NCBI GenBank assembly: GCA_965214915.1
Contig: CBDCCP010000001.1
Location: 558,001 to 622,000, forward strand
DNA: 64,000 nucleotides
Reading direction: 5' to 3'
Origin: CATQHP01 sp965214915
GTDB lineage: Bacteria; Acidobacteriota; Terriglobia; Bryobacterales; UBA6623
In this document: piece by piece, positions 9,441 to 17,302 of the stretch
How positions within the stretch are numbered: position 1 is the stretch's first letter
Layout: each line of letters starts with the position of its first letter
Notes under the pieces: model-generated
Databases searched by the model: none
Told to the model about the DNA's origin: nothing
Seen by the model: the letters and a program-made list of their open reading frames with translations, nothing else
Translations under genes and position numbers: made by a program

Positions 9441-9497
9441 CTTCAGGCTCATCTTGTGTTGGAATCGGCTCTCCCTTCAGGCTCATCTTGTGTTGGA
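9441..9497. repeat. Tandem right-end repeats of the IS
   Basis: A 23-bp unit containing CTTCAGGCTCATCTT occurs at 9441-9463 and again at 9475-9497 (start-to-start 34 bp, identical). Both are inverted relative to the left end. Multiple transposase-binding repeats at one end are known in several IS families. The outer copy ends 57 bp before the next start codon. Confidence 0.8.
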
Positions 9498-9554
9498 TAA
9501 GACGGTGTTCCCCGCTTCCCTCTCGCCGCGGTACAATCGATCCGGGTAACGCAC

Positions 9555-11546
9555 ATGACGCTCCCGGTCGCCGTTTTCCTGCTTTTGGCCGGCCTCGCCG
9601 CCGCGCTGCCGGCCGCCGAATACCGCGCAAGCGAGCGCGCCTTCTGGTCATTCCAGCCGCTGCGGCAAGTCGAGCCGCCCAAGTTGGACGCCGCCGCTTG
9701 GGCCGCCTCCCCGATCGACGCCTTCGTGCTTGCGAAGCTGCGGCAAGAAGGGCTCGAACCGGCGCCGGAAGCCGGCCGCGCCGCACTCATCCGCCGCGCC
9801 TCCTTCGACGTCATCGGCCTGCCGCCGACTCCGGAAGAGGTCGCCGACTTCGTCAACGACGCCGCCCCCGACGCTTGGGAAAAAGTCGTCGACCGCCTCC
9901 TGGCCAGTCCGCATTACGGCGAGCGGCAAGCGCAGCGGTGGCTCGATGTCGTGCGCTACGCCGAAACCGAAGGCTTCGAATACGACCGTTATCTCCCCGG
10001 CCTGTGGCGCTACCGCGACTACGTCATCCGTTCGTTCAACGACGACAAGCCCTACGACCGCTTCATCCGCGAGCAACTCGCCGGCGACGAAATGGCCGGC
10101 GGCGGCGCCGAGACCGAAGCCGCCCGCGAAACGTTGACCGCCGCCGGCTTTCACCGTCTGGGAGCGGTCCGCCGCAACGCCGGCAATCAGGAGGTCGCCT
10201 CCAGCCGCAACGAAATCCTCACCGAGCGCACCGACATCGTCGGCTCCGCGTTCCTGGCCATGACCGTCGGCTGCGCCCGCTGCCACGATCACATGTTCGA
10301 CCCCATTCGACAGATCGACTACTACCGCCTGCAAGCCTACCTCGGCCCCGCCTACGAAACCGATCTCGTGCTCGAAGGCGGCTTGACCATCGAGGACTGG
10401 CGGAAGAAAACCAAGGAAATCGCCGGCAAGATGAAAAAGCTGCGCGCCCGGATCAAGCTCGCGGAAGGCGCCGAGCGCGTCAAGCTCCAAGCCGAGCACG
10501 ACGCGCTCGAAGCGCAGTTGCCCGAACCGCCGCCGACGCTGGCGACCGTGCGCAACGATCCCGAATACCCGGAGCCGGTTCACGTTCTCGACCGAGGCGA
10601 CCACACTCAACCGCTGCAGGCGGTCAACCCGCGCCCGTTGGGAGTCCTGCTGCCGGAAGACGCGCCGACGCTTCCGCCGAACGTCGAAAATCCCCGCTCG
10701 AAACTGGCCGATTGGATCGCCGACCCCGGCAACCCGCTGACTCCCCGCGTCATGGTCAACCGCATCTGGCTGGGCTATTTCGGCAGGGGAATCGTCAACA
10801 CCCCCAACGACTTCGGATTCATGGGCGAGCGCCCCAGCCACCCGGAGTTGCTCGATTATCTGGCGGGCCGACTGGTAGAAGGCGGCTGGAAGATCAAACC
10901 GCTGCACCGTAGAATTCTGCTCAGCAACAGCTACCGCCAAGCGGCGAAAAACCCGGCGATGGAAAACCTCGGCAGGGAAAAGGACGCCGCCAACAGCCTG
11001 CTGTGGCGCGGCCCGTCCCGCCGCCTGACCGCCGAGGAAATCCGCGACGCCATGCTGGCCGTCTCCGGCAAGCTCAACCGGCGGCAGGGCGGCCGCAGCA
11101 TCATGATCCCCGTCGAGGAGGCTCTCGTCGATCTGCTTTACGACCCGACCCAATGGCGCATCAGCGAAGACCCCGGCGAGCACGACCGCCGCTCGATATA
11201 CCTGATCGCCAAGCGCAACTTGCGCCTGCCTTTCATGGAAGTCTTCGACCAGCCGGCGCTGTTGACCACCTGCGCGCGCCGCGAGACCAGCACCCACGCG
11301 CCGCAATCGCTCGAGCTGCTCAACGGCGACCTTTCCAATCGTCTGGCGACCGCGTTCGCCGAACGCCTGCGCCGCGAAGCCGGCGGCGACCGGGAGAAAC
11401 AAATCGACCGCGCCTACCGGCTGGCCGCCGGCCGCCCCTCTTCCGCGCGGGAGCAGGCCGCGGCGCAAGCCTTCCTGCAAGAGCAGCCGCTGCGCGAGTT
11501 CGCCCTGGCCATGTTCAACCTCAACGCTTTCTTATACTTGCGGTAA
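9555..11546 (+). CDS. DUF1549/DUF1553 secreted protein (planctomycetal PSD1 type)
   Basis: A 663-aa protein with an N-terminal signal peptide (cleavage near LPAAEY). The DUF1549 half contains RRASFDVIGLPPTPEEV, ASPHYGERQAQRWLDVVRYAET and the family motif CARCHDHMFDPI. That motif contains CxxCH (C240, C243, H244), which could bind haem c. A coiled, lysine-rich linker follows, then DUF1553 with TPRVMVNRIWLGYFGRGIV, GERPSHPELLDYLA and a C-terminal FNLNAFLYLR. The N-terminal PSCyt1 cytochrome domain common in this family is absent. Such genes usually precede a DUF1501 gene; here the stop overlaps a gluconate-dehydrogenase subunit gene instead (TAATG). Function is unproven; extracellular polysaccharide breakdown is a common guess. 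Confidence 0.9.
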   Translation: MTLPVAVFLLLAGLAAALPAAEYRASERAFWSFQPLRQVEPPKLDAAAWAASPIDAFVLAKLRQEGLEPAPEAGRAALIRRASFDVIGLPPTPEEVADFVNDAAPDAWEKVVDRLLASPHYGERQAQRWLDVVRYAETEGFEYDRYLPGLWRYRDYVIRSFNDDKPYDRFIREQLAGDEMAGGGAETEAARETLTAAGFHRLGAVRRNAGNQEVASSRNEILTERTDIVGSAFLAMTVGCARCHDHMFDPIRQIDYYRLQAYLGPAYETDLVLEGGLTIEDWRKKTKEIAGKMKKLRARIKLAEGAERVKLQAEHDALEAQLPEPPPTLATVRNDPEYPEPVHVLDRGDHTQPLQAVNPRPLGVLLPEDAPTLPPNVENPRSKLADWIADPGNPLTPRVMVNRIWLGYFGRGIVNTPNDFGFMGERPSHPELLDYLAGRLVEGGWKIKPLHRRILLSNSYRQAAKNPAMENLGREKDAANSLLWRGPSRRLTAEEIRDAMLAVSGKLNRRQGGRSIMIPVEEALVDLLYDPTQWRISEDPGEHDRRSIYLIAKRNLRLPFMEVFDQPALLTTCARRETSTHAPQSLELLNGDLSNRLATAFAERLRREAGGDREKQIDRAYRLAAGRPSSAREQAAAQAFLQEQPLREFALAMFNLNAFLYLR

Positions 11547-12088
11547 TGGAACGCCGGCTCGCTCTCAAGCTCATCGCCGCCGGTTTCGCCGCGCCCGCGG
11601 GACATTCGCCGCTCGTTTCCTTGGCGCCGCTGCAGAGCGCGGCCTACCGCCCGCAGTTTTTTACGGCAGCCCAATTCGCCGCCGTGGACCGCCTGACGGA
11701 CTTGATTATCCCCGCAGACGAGCAATCCGGAGGGGCCTCCGCGGCCAAGGTCGGCGTCTATATCGACGTGCTGCTGGCGGAAGCCCCGCCGGCCGTCCGC
11801 TCCCAATGGAAGCAAGGCTTGCAAGCGATAGACGCCGAATGCCGGCAAAGATTCGACAGTCCGTTCCACGAGCTGACGAGCGAGCGGCAAAACGCGGTGA
11901 TGGCCGCCATGGCCCAAAACGAAGGCGAGCCCGCCACGGCGCTCCAGCGTTTCTTCGCGCCCCTGAAACGCATGACCATCGACGGCTACTACACGTCGAA
12001 AATCGGCATCCACGACGACCTGCGTTACATCGGCAACGCCGCCCTGGCCGAATTCCCGGGCTGCGCCCATCCCGAGCACGGCGCCTGA
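11546..12088 (+). CDS. Gluconate 2-dehydrogenase subunit 3 family protein
   Basis: A 180-aa protein whose ATG overlaps the preceding stop by one base. It starts MERRLALKLIAAGF, like a Tat/Sec-exported small subunit, followed by FFTAAQFAAVDRLTDLIIPADEQSGGASAAKVGVYID. That is the classic subunit-3 (PF13618) pattern. It ends with YYTSKIGIHDDLRYIGN and a Pro-Gly-Cys-x-His-Pro-Glu-His tail. The family normally partners a GMC oxidoreductase encoded directly downstream. Here the downstream DNA is instead a decayed IS and a defence island. The last 49 bases, together with three bases after the stop, are one copy of the 52-bp repeat seen again at 25512-25563. Confidence 0.88.
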   Translation: MERRLALKLIAAGFAAPAGHSPLVSLAPLQSAAYRPQFFTAAQFAAVDRLTDLIIPADEQSGGASAAKVGVYIDVLLAEAPPAVRSQWKQGLQAIDAECRQRFDSPFHELTSERQNAVMAAMAQNEGEPATALQRFFAPLKRMTIDGYYTSKIGIHDDLRYIGNAALAEFPGCAHPEHGA

Positions 12089-12091
12089 CCG
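12040..12091 (+). repeat. Left 52-bp direct repeat (attL-like)
   Basis: Matches 25512-25563 at 51 of 52 positions (A12052 versus G25524), same orientation, 13,472 bp apart. It covers the end of the subunit-3 gene, its stop codon and three bases beyond. A target at a gene's 3' end, restored by the repeat, is characteristic of site-specific integration, but no integrase gene is visible. Confidence 0.85.
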
Positions 12092-12162
12092 ACGCCCGTT
12101 TCTATCCCGGATATTTCACCAGGGGGTAGGAAAAGGGCTGCCTGACGTGGCATAAAACATTT

Positions 12163-12963
12163 ATGCACAAAACGTTAGCGCCACAGAAGACAAGCAGCCC
12201 TCCGCTTACAGAGTGTAACCAAACGAGTTTTCGTTTCACTAGCGGATTCCGCCGGGAGGCGGTAGCCCGTTTCGACGGTGGCACGCTGACCAGCGAGGCC
12301 GGCGCTTTGCTGTTGCAGCGAACCGAGCAGCAGAGGGGCATCCTGCGCCAGTTCGCGCGCTGCTTTCGCGACCACTGCCAAGCCGAACGGATCGAGCACA
12401 GCGGCGGCGGGATCGGGGCTAAGCCGGGGCGGGCAAGAGCACGCTTAACCGATTGGAGTTGACCCTGCGGAGGCCGCTGAGCGCGCACGCTATAAGAAGA
12501 TCGCCCTGGACAGCGCAGCAGTCGATGCCCTGCTGGTCGAACTCTACATCCAGCGGCAGGCGCGCCGCCCGCAGCGGATCGTGCTGGACCTCGACGCCAC
12601 CGACGACCGCCTGCATGGGCAGCAAGAAGGGCGTTTTTTCACGGCTACTGCGACGCTTACTGCTACCTGCCGTTGTACATCTTCATTGGCGAGCAGTTGG
12701 TCTGCGCGCGGTTGCGGACAGCGAACCGAGACGCCGCGGTGGGGGCGCTGGAAGAGGTCGAGCGGATCGTGGGGCAGTTGCGCCGGAGTTGGCCCGGCGT
12801 GGAGATTCTGCTGCGCGCCGATTCAGGCTTTTACCGCGAGGAGTTGATGAGTTGGCGCCAGCAACAGCGGGTGGACTATGTGTTCGGACTGGCTAAGAAC
12901 CAGCGTTTGTTGCGCCGCCTGCGCAAGCCGTTGCAGAAGGCGCAGCGGCGCTACGCCGCCGGT
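12163..12963 (+). pseudogene. IS1380-family transposase remnant
   Basis: Pieces of one transposase lie in different frames: FDGGTLTSEAGALLLQR at the start; AGKSTLNRLELT near 12430-12470; IVLDLDATDDRLHGQQEGRFF near 12570-12640; then LYIFIGEQLVCARLR and ILLRADSGFYREEL up to about 12960. The segment that normally joins the first two pieces is missing and at least two frameshifts are needed. The C-terminal third is gone. It is therefore a relic. The sequence around 12106-12126 (cccggatatttcaccaggggg) may be its left end. Confidence 0.8.
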
Positions 12964-13479
12964 GGAATCAACGAGAGAGACGAGCAGGGCCGGCGCGCCG
13001 AGCCTGCCGTCATGGAGGCGCAACGACGTATCAGAGGCCGCCGAGATACTCGCAGAAACGGTGTATGCGGTATCGCAGGCGGTTCGCTCAGAGCGCCGAC
13101 GGGAACCGGTCCGCAATCTCGATTCCTACCTCTACCATTCCTTCGTGCATCGGTTCACGCGATTCGTGGGCCGCGAGGAGAGGATTTAATCCGTCGAGTC
13201 TGCGGAGTCGCTGGATTCCCTTGGGGCGGGCCCGCAGTAGGACTGGGTGAACGCTCTGGAGAACGAGATTCTGCTCAGCAGATCTTCGGCGTCATGGATC
13301 CGAAGACGCGCCGGATGCTGGCGCTGCGCAACGCCGGGCACTCGTGGCAGGAAGTCGGCCGGCAGTTCGGCATCAGCGCGCACAATGCCGAGGTGCAGTA
13401 TTGGTACGGCGTCAAGAAGGTCAAGGACTTCCTCGGGGGTGACGACGAGCCCAAAAAGCCGAGGCGGCGGAAGAAATGA
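12962..13479 (+). pseudogene. Sigma-factor-like protein remnant
   Basis: One frame from 12962 reads WRRNDVSEAAEILAETVYAV...NLDSYLYHSFVHRFTRFVGREERI and then meets TAA (13187-13189) and a TAG in the same frame. After a shift near 13275 it resumes as IFGVMDPKTRRMLALRNAG, followed by a helix-turn-helix-like EVGRQFGISAHNAEVQYWYGV and a lysine-rich tail. The order (region-2-like helices, then an HTH after 'MDPKTRRMLALRNAG') resembles small sigma-70-like proteins I associate with Acidobacteria. That family call is tentative. Two stops and one shift argue for decay. Confidence 0.55.
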
Positions 13480-13739
13480 GTAGCAAGACCACATACATGC
13501 CAGAGGAAAGGCCGTCGAGGGAAGCTGAAAAGCGCTTTCTGAAGACGACCGAGAAACTACTCCCGACGACAGAAAGAGAACTACGTCTCCGTAGGAATGG
13601 TTGTTTTAGGACAGAGTCCGGCTCAGCTGACCTGAGCGAAGGCATTGCCAGGAGCGACGAGCTCCACTGGAACGTAGCAGCTTCTGACAGACTCATCACC
13701 CGGTGCGGCTGCGCAGGACTTCTGGGTGGCGGCCAGTAA
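13476..13739 (+). CDS. Small hypothetical protein, possibly frameshifted
   Basis: An 87-aa frame beginning MSSKTTYMPEERPSREAEKR and overlapping the end of the sigma-like remnant by four bases (ATGA). Its first half looks protein-like, but the tail is cysteine/glycine-rich and odd. In another frame, 13680-13848 continues with DFWVAASKGSE...AAAEIAELKAKIKTV...HDF, which looks more natural, so a frameshift near 13670 is suspected. No family recognised. Confidence 0.35.
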   Translation: MSSKTTYMPEERPSREAEKRFLKTTEKLLPTTERELRLRRNGCFRTESGSADLSEGIARSDELHWNVAASDRLITRCGCAGLLGGGQ

Positions 13740-13888
13740 AGGGAGCGAGATCGCTACAGGAGATCACAAAGCTGCGGCAGAGATCGCTGAGTTGAAAGCC
13801 AAGATCAAAACTGTGAGAACCGCCTTCGGCAAGCTGCATGACTTTTAGAGAAAGATGTCTGTGACTTGATTTCACCGACAGCAGTTCG

Positions 13889-14362
13889 TCACGTTAATTG
13901 AACGGCTAACTCTCGCCATCCCGTTTCATCAAATAGTCCAACAAAGAGACCTTCCGGCGGCGCAGTTGTCCCCGAAATCACTATCACAAAGCTCGCCAGC
14001 TTATGACGGGATTTGCGGAACATTTCCCTGAAGCTGTCAGTGTCGGTCTGTGACGGTCTCGGCGAGGAATCTGGGTGCGTATGCCAGTCACCCACATAGT
14101 GGAGTCCTTCCCTGAACAACCGTTTTATCTCCCGGCGCTCAGCCGGGCGATTTGGCACGAAGGTCATCAGGCCGCGGCGATCAAACGGCCGAGGTCCAGT
14201 CGCTCGCTCGATCCTAATAGTATTGCCTTCAAAACGCGCGAAGAGTTGGCCACCAGCCTCGCGACTGCGGGAGCTAGATTGGCAATGGCGCATCAGGTGG
14301 TCGATCACCGTATGGGCGAGGATGAGGGTCTGACCCGAGCCTTCAATGGAGTACTTGATCAC
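13889..14362 (-). CDS. cap3: CBASS Cap3: JAB/JAMM deconjugating metallopeptidase
   Basis: 157 aa from GTG 14362, chosen because it overlaps the Cap2 stop as GTGA, a typical coupling junction; an ATG at 14413 is possible but would overlap far more. All JAMM ligands are present with exact spacing: E35 in REAGGQ, H94 and H96 in GDWHTHP, then seven residues to S104 and D107 (SxxD). In type II CBASS, Cap3 removes the CD-NTase from its conjugates and so opposes Cap2. It is last in the operon CapV-CD-NTase-Cap2-Cap3, the order seen in Vibrio cholerae. Confidence 0.9.
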   Translation of the reverse strand: MIKYSIEGSGQTLILAHTVIDHLMRHCQSSSRSREAGGQLFARFEGNTIRIERATGPRPFDRRGLMTFVPNRPAERREIKRLFREGLHYVGDWHTHPDSSPRPSQTDTDSFREMFRKSRHKLASFVIVISGTTAPPEGLFVGLFDETGWRELAVQLT

Positions 14363-16188
14363 GACGCACGCACGCGGCGCATGCACACAGGGCACGATTC
14401 TAAGATCGACCATCGCCGCTCCACTGTTATACGGCCAGCTCCTGGGTCGCCCATTTCTGCGATCCAATCGGCCGCCCAGATGCCACCTGCCGCTTTGATG
14501 CGGCTATATGCCCCGATCCAGATGCGATGGCAATCCCCGGCAGATTGACCGGTGAGCGCATCAATTGCGGCCTCCGAAAGAAGGGCATGGGTCCAGCAGA
14601 GTTCTGCAGGGCCGTAGGGGGTAAATTGCGCACCGCAAGCGGGCACTTGGAGATGGTCACCACCGTTCGGCCAAGTCGTAACCGCCAGGTGCGGATGTCC
14701 CTTGTCGTCTGTACCACACCGTAGGCAGGCATTGTCACCGGAAATTAGAAGCGCGTGGGCGGCGGCGGCATTAGGCTCTATCCAGCCATAGAGGATTGGC
14801 GGGAAGCTGCGGACACTCTGTTGCATATCGTTTAGGAAGCTCTCTGCTGCCCAGTTGCCCATAGTGCTGACAACCAGATCATAGGATGTCAGTTCGCCCA
14901 TAAGACTCTGTGCATTAACGCCCACCCGAGTCTTCCGACAGGTAACTTCACCCAAGTGCGGATATGCCTTCTCTATCGCGCACGCCAACTCCTGCGACTT
15001 GGAGCGTCCCACTGAACCCGCTCCCAATTCGTGACGGCCTACGTTCGGCCAGTCCATGGTTTCGGGATCAACCAGCAGCAGGTTGCCTATGCCGGCTTGA
15101 GCTAAGAGCCGGGCAAGTGGTGCGCCTACCGAACCGCAGCCCAGGACCGCGACGCATGCGGTTCGAAGGCATTCTTGCTGAGAATCCCGGCCCCGGCCGT
15201 GTATCCAAAGATGATCGGCACGGTCGACAGTAGCCTTAATCACTTTCGTGCCTCCAGACAGATAACGATCAACCATCAATTCCCGGGGTACATGTCCCGG
15301 GCGGAATCCCTTCTCCAACGCGTTCCCTTTACGCCGCGACGTGCTAGCGCGCGGCACGGTCACTGCAGCAAAGCAAGCGCCGTTGGGCGTTTGTGCTCCC
15401 AGAACTACGTCAATCTCGGCCGCACCTGATGCCGCAATTTCCTCCAATACGTTCACTACCTCTGGCGACTGCTCCCGCGCCAACGCTCGCACGTCGGAAG
15501 CTGTGTCCGGATACTCCGCAGGCACAAGCGGTGCCGGCAACCAAATCAGCACGCCATCATAAAGCTTATGACCCCGGCCTTTGTGCTTTTTCACACCCAG
15601 CCGCTCCAACCACTGCTGTAGGGCCTCTGGGCTTTCGCCCACAATCCTTTTCTGCCGGCCATGCCATACGCTCACGCGCCGGCCCGGGCCCAACGGCCTC
15701 AGCAAGCTAATGTCCCTCCGAGAGCCCTCGCCAGCAGACAGTTTCCAGTAGCTGAGAAATTCCTGGCGGAAGTCCTCGATATTGCGCTCGTGGATGCTTT
15801 CCTCAATCAGGTGGCAGGCTTGGCCAATGATATATTCTGTCACCCCCGCGGGGTTCTCGCTCGACACCGCCGTTTCAGGCGGGAGTACACACAAAAACCC
15901 TTCGGCGTCCAGATGGGGCCAAGTGAGAACATCAGGTCGATCAGCCACGGCAATTCGCAACGAGGTGTAGGGAAAATCGCCATCGGCGAGGACATGAAGG
16001 TAGCGGCGGATACCGTCGGAGAAGTCCACGGGAATCCCCCACCCTTGGTCACAACCGTGTTTGCGGTATCGGGCTAGGACGCTAGCGGGAAGGCTGCCGG
16101 TCCCAGTGATGCCCGCAATAAAACCATCCACCTTTTCGACGGCGGCCAATCGCCAATCGTTTACCGAGCCCGAAGGCTCATCATGCAT
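14359..16188 (-). CDS. cap2: CBASS Cap2: fused E2-E1 ubiquitin-transferase-like protein
   Basis: 609 aa from ATG 16188, which overlaps the CD-NTase stop by eight bases; in-frame GTGs at 16200 and 16203 are alternatives. The N-terminal part is E2-like with candidate catalytic C100 in DAEGFLCVLPPE. The C-terminal part is a ThiF/E1 adenylation domain: GCGSVG at 350-355, D374 in LLVDPETMDWPNVGRH, and E1 cysteine candidate C518 in VPACGAQFTPYG. Two CxxC pairs (488/491 and 599/602) probably bind zinc. Cap2 conjugates the C-terminus of the CD-NTase to target molecules and so primes cyclic-nucleotide signalling. Family length is about 600 aa, so it looks intact. Confidence 0.93.
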   Translation of the reverse strand: MHDEPSGSVNDWRLAAVEKVDGFIAGITGTGSLPASVLARYRKHGCDQGWGIPVDFSDGIRRYLHVLADGDFPYTSLRIAVADRPDVLTWPHLDAEGFLCVLPPETAVSSENPAGVTEYIIGQACHLIEESIHERNIEDFRQEFLSYWKLSAGEGSRRDISLLRPLGPGRRVSVWHGRQKRIVGESPEALQQWLERLGVKKHKGRGHKLYDGVLIWLPAPLVPAEYPDTASDVRALAREQSPEVVNVLEEIAASGAAEIDVVLGAQTPNGACFAAVTVPRASTSRRKGNALEKGFRPGHVPRELMVDRYLSGGTKVIKATVDRADHLWIHGRGRDSQQECLRTACVAVLGCGSVGAPLARLLAQAGIGNLLLVDPETMDWPNVGRHELGAGSVGRSKSQELACAIEKAYPHLGEVTCRKTRVGVNAQSLMGELTSYDLVVSTMGNWAAESFLNDMQQSVRSFPPILYGWIEPNAAAAHALLISGDNACLRCGTDDKGHPHLAVTTWPNGGDHLQVPACGAQFTPYGPAELCWTHALLSEAAIDALTGQSAGDCHRIWIGAYSRIKAAGGIWAADWIAEMGDPGAGRITVERRWSILESCPVCMRRVRAS

Positions 16189-17254
16189 ACCGTCCGCCAC
16201 CACGCTTATCCACCGGCTCTTCGGTCGCCGCCTTCTCGGCGCCCTTGATCAGGAGTGCCGCAGTAACGGCCCTGGCCCCCTCGGTTTTCTGGGTCTCTGC
16301 CTCATCGTCTGCAAGGCGCTTAATGAAGAATGTGGTGCCGAACACCTTGTCCCACACTTTGAGCGCCTGCTTACGGGTACAGACCGGAGCGATCAATACG
16401 GCCAGTTTATCGATGGCCCAATTCAGCTTCTCCCGCAGGAATTCAGTTCGGCTGTCGTTGGGGCCCGTAGTGAGCATCTCGTCCTCGACGGTCGGATGCT
16501 CGATCTCCAGGCTAAAATTAAGCCGGTCACGGATGGCGACCATCGTGTCGTACAGCGCCTTGTCCTCGTAGATCGCATTGGCCCTGTACTTCTCTACCAC
16601 AAGCGCGGTGACCATGAACCCCGTGGCGATCCGACCCTGCCAGCTCAGACGGCTGCGAGCAAACGCCTTCAACAAACGCACCATGCGGCGGAGTTGGCCA
16701 CCGTTGTCAGCGTCCGGGCTCTGGTCCTTGTTGGCTGCCAGGAACCAATCCGTCACCGCCAGAGGGTCCGAGCGCTTCCAGTCTGTGCTTGCCAGCTCGT
16801 AACAGGTCTCCTCCTCACCCCATATGTTCGTCTCGGTTCTCTGACGGTAGACCGGCATATCCACGTGATAGCCCTTGCTGTAGTACACACGGACACAGTT
16901 CTTGAGCTTTTCGGGAGGATGCTTGAAGCTGTCTTCGTGCAGGGCTTTGCGGACCATCTCCTTAGCGTCGTTTGCAGACTTATCACCGCCTTGAGGTCTC
17001 TTGAGTTTCTTCTTGTCAAAATAAACCCCGTCGTCGATGTCGTAATCTTTGTCCGGCTGTTGGATCATGGTTCGCATGGAGTAGGAGCCTTGGGAGCGGC
17101 AATCACTGGGCACGGGCTCGTCGTCGCGCTTCAGACCGCTCTTAAGGCGTTGCCGGTTAGTGTCCCTCCGGTCGCGCATCTCGGTCCGGTCTTTGTGGGA
17201 CAGCGTCACGTCTTCCCCGTGATAGGCAATCATATCTTCGTGGCAATTCTTCAT
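16181..17254 (-). CDS. CBASS CD-NTase (DncV-like cyclic dinucleotide synthase)
   Basis: 357 aa with a GGAG site before the ATG at 17254. Nucleotidyltransferase hallmarks: G56-S57 (QGSYSMRT), the metal pair D72 and D74 in DYDIDDG, and a third acidic residue D132 in YHVDMPVYR. This pattern and the early 'KDRTEMRDRRDTNRQRLKSGL' basic region resemble DncV (clade A), which makes 3'3'-cGAMP. The exact product cannot be told from sequence. The C-terminus ends GGRYA; a C-terminal Ala/Gly-type tail is what Cap2 conjugates. Operon position is between CapV (48-bp gap) and Cap2 (8-bp overlap). Confidence 0.92.
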   Translation of the reverse strand: MKNCHEDMIAYHGEDVTLSHKDRTEMRDRRDTNRQRLKSGLKRDDEPVPSDCRSQGSYSMRTMIQQPDKDYDIDDGVYFDKKKLKRPQGGDKSANDAKEMVRKALHEDSFKHPPEKLKNCVRVYYSKGYHVDMPVYRQRTETNIWGEEETCYELASTDWKRSDPLAVTDWFLAANKDQSPDADNGGQLRRMVRLLKAFARSRLSWQGRIATGFMVTALVVEKYRANAIYEDKALYDTMVAIRDRLNFSLEIEHPTVEDEMLTTGPNDSRTEFLREKLNWAIDKLAVLIAPVCTRKQALKVWDKVFGTTFFIKRLADDEAETQKTEGARAVTAALLIKGAEKAATEEPVDKRGGGRYA

Positions 17255-17302
17255 ATCTTGTCTCCTTTGCCCTTTAAGGCGTCTTAGAGCAGCTTGCTGC
17301 CG

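Larger units (their letters stand above)
7997..9497 (-). mobile_element. Decayed IS element with rve-type DDE transposase (IS481-like)
   Basis: The element is defined by inverted ends. The left end at 7997-8020 reads ATTCCAA...AAGATGAGCCTGAAG. Its 15-nt core AAGATGAGCCTGAAG recurs in inverted orientation at the right end in two tandem copies (9441-9463 and 9475-9497). Inside are one transposase reading frame, broken three times, and a 48-bp palindrome. The exact outer boundaries and any target-site duplication are not clear. Family is inferred from the integrase-core sequence, not from a database match. Confidence 0.75.

Noticed and set aside
12040..12091. tRNA-gene target for the island
   Set aside because: No cloverleaf or tRNA 3' end is present; the repeat is the end of a protein gene.
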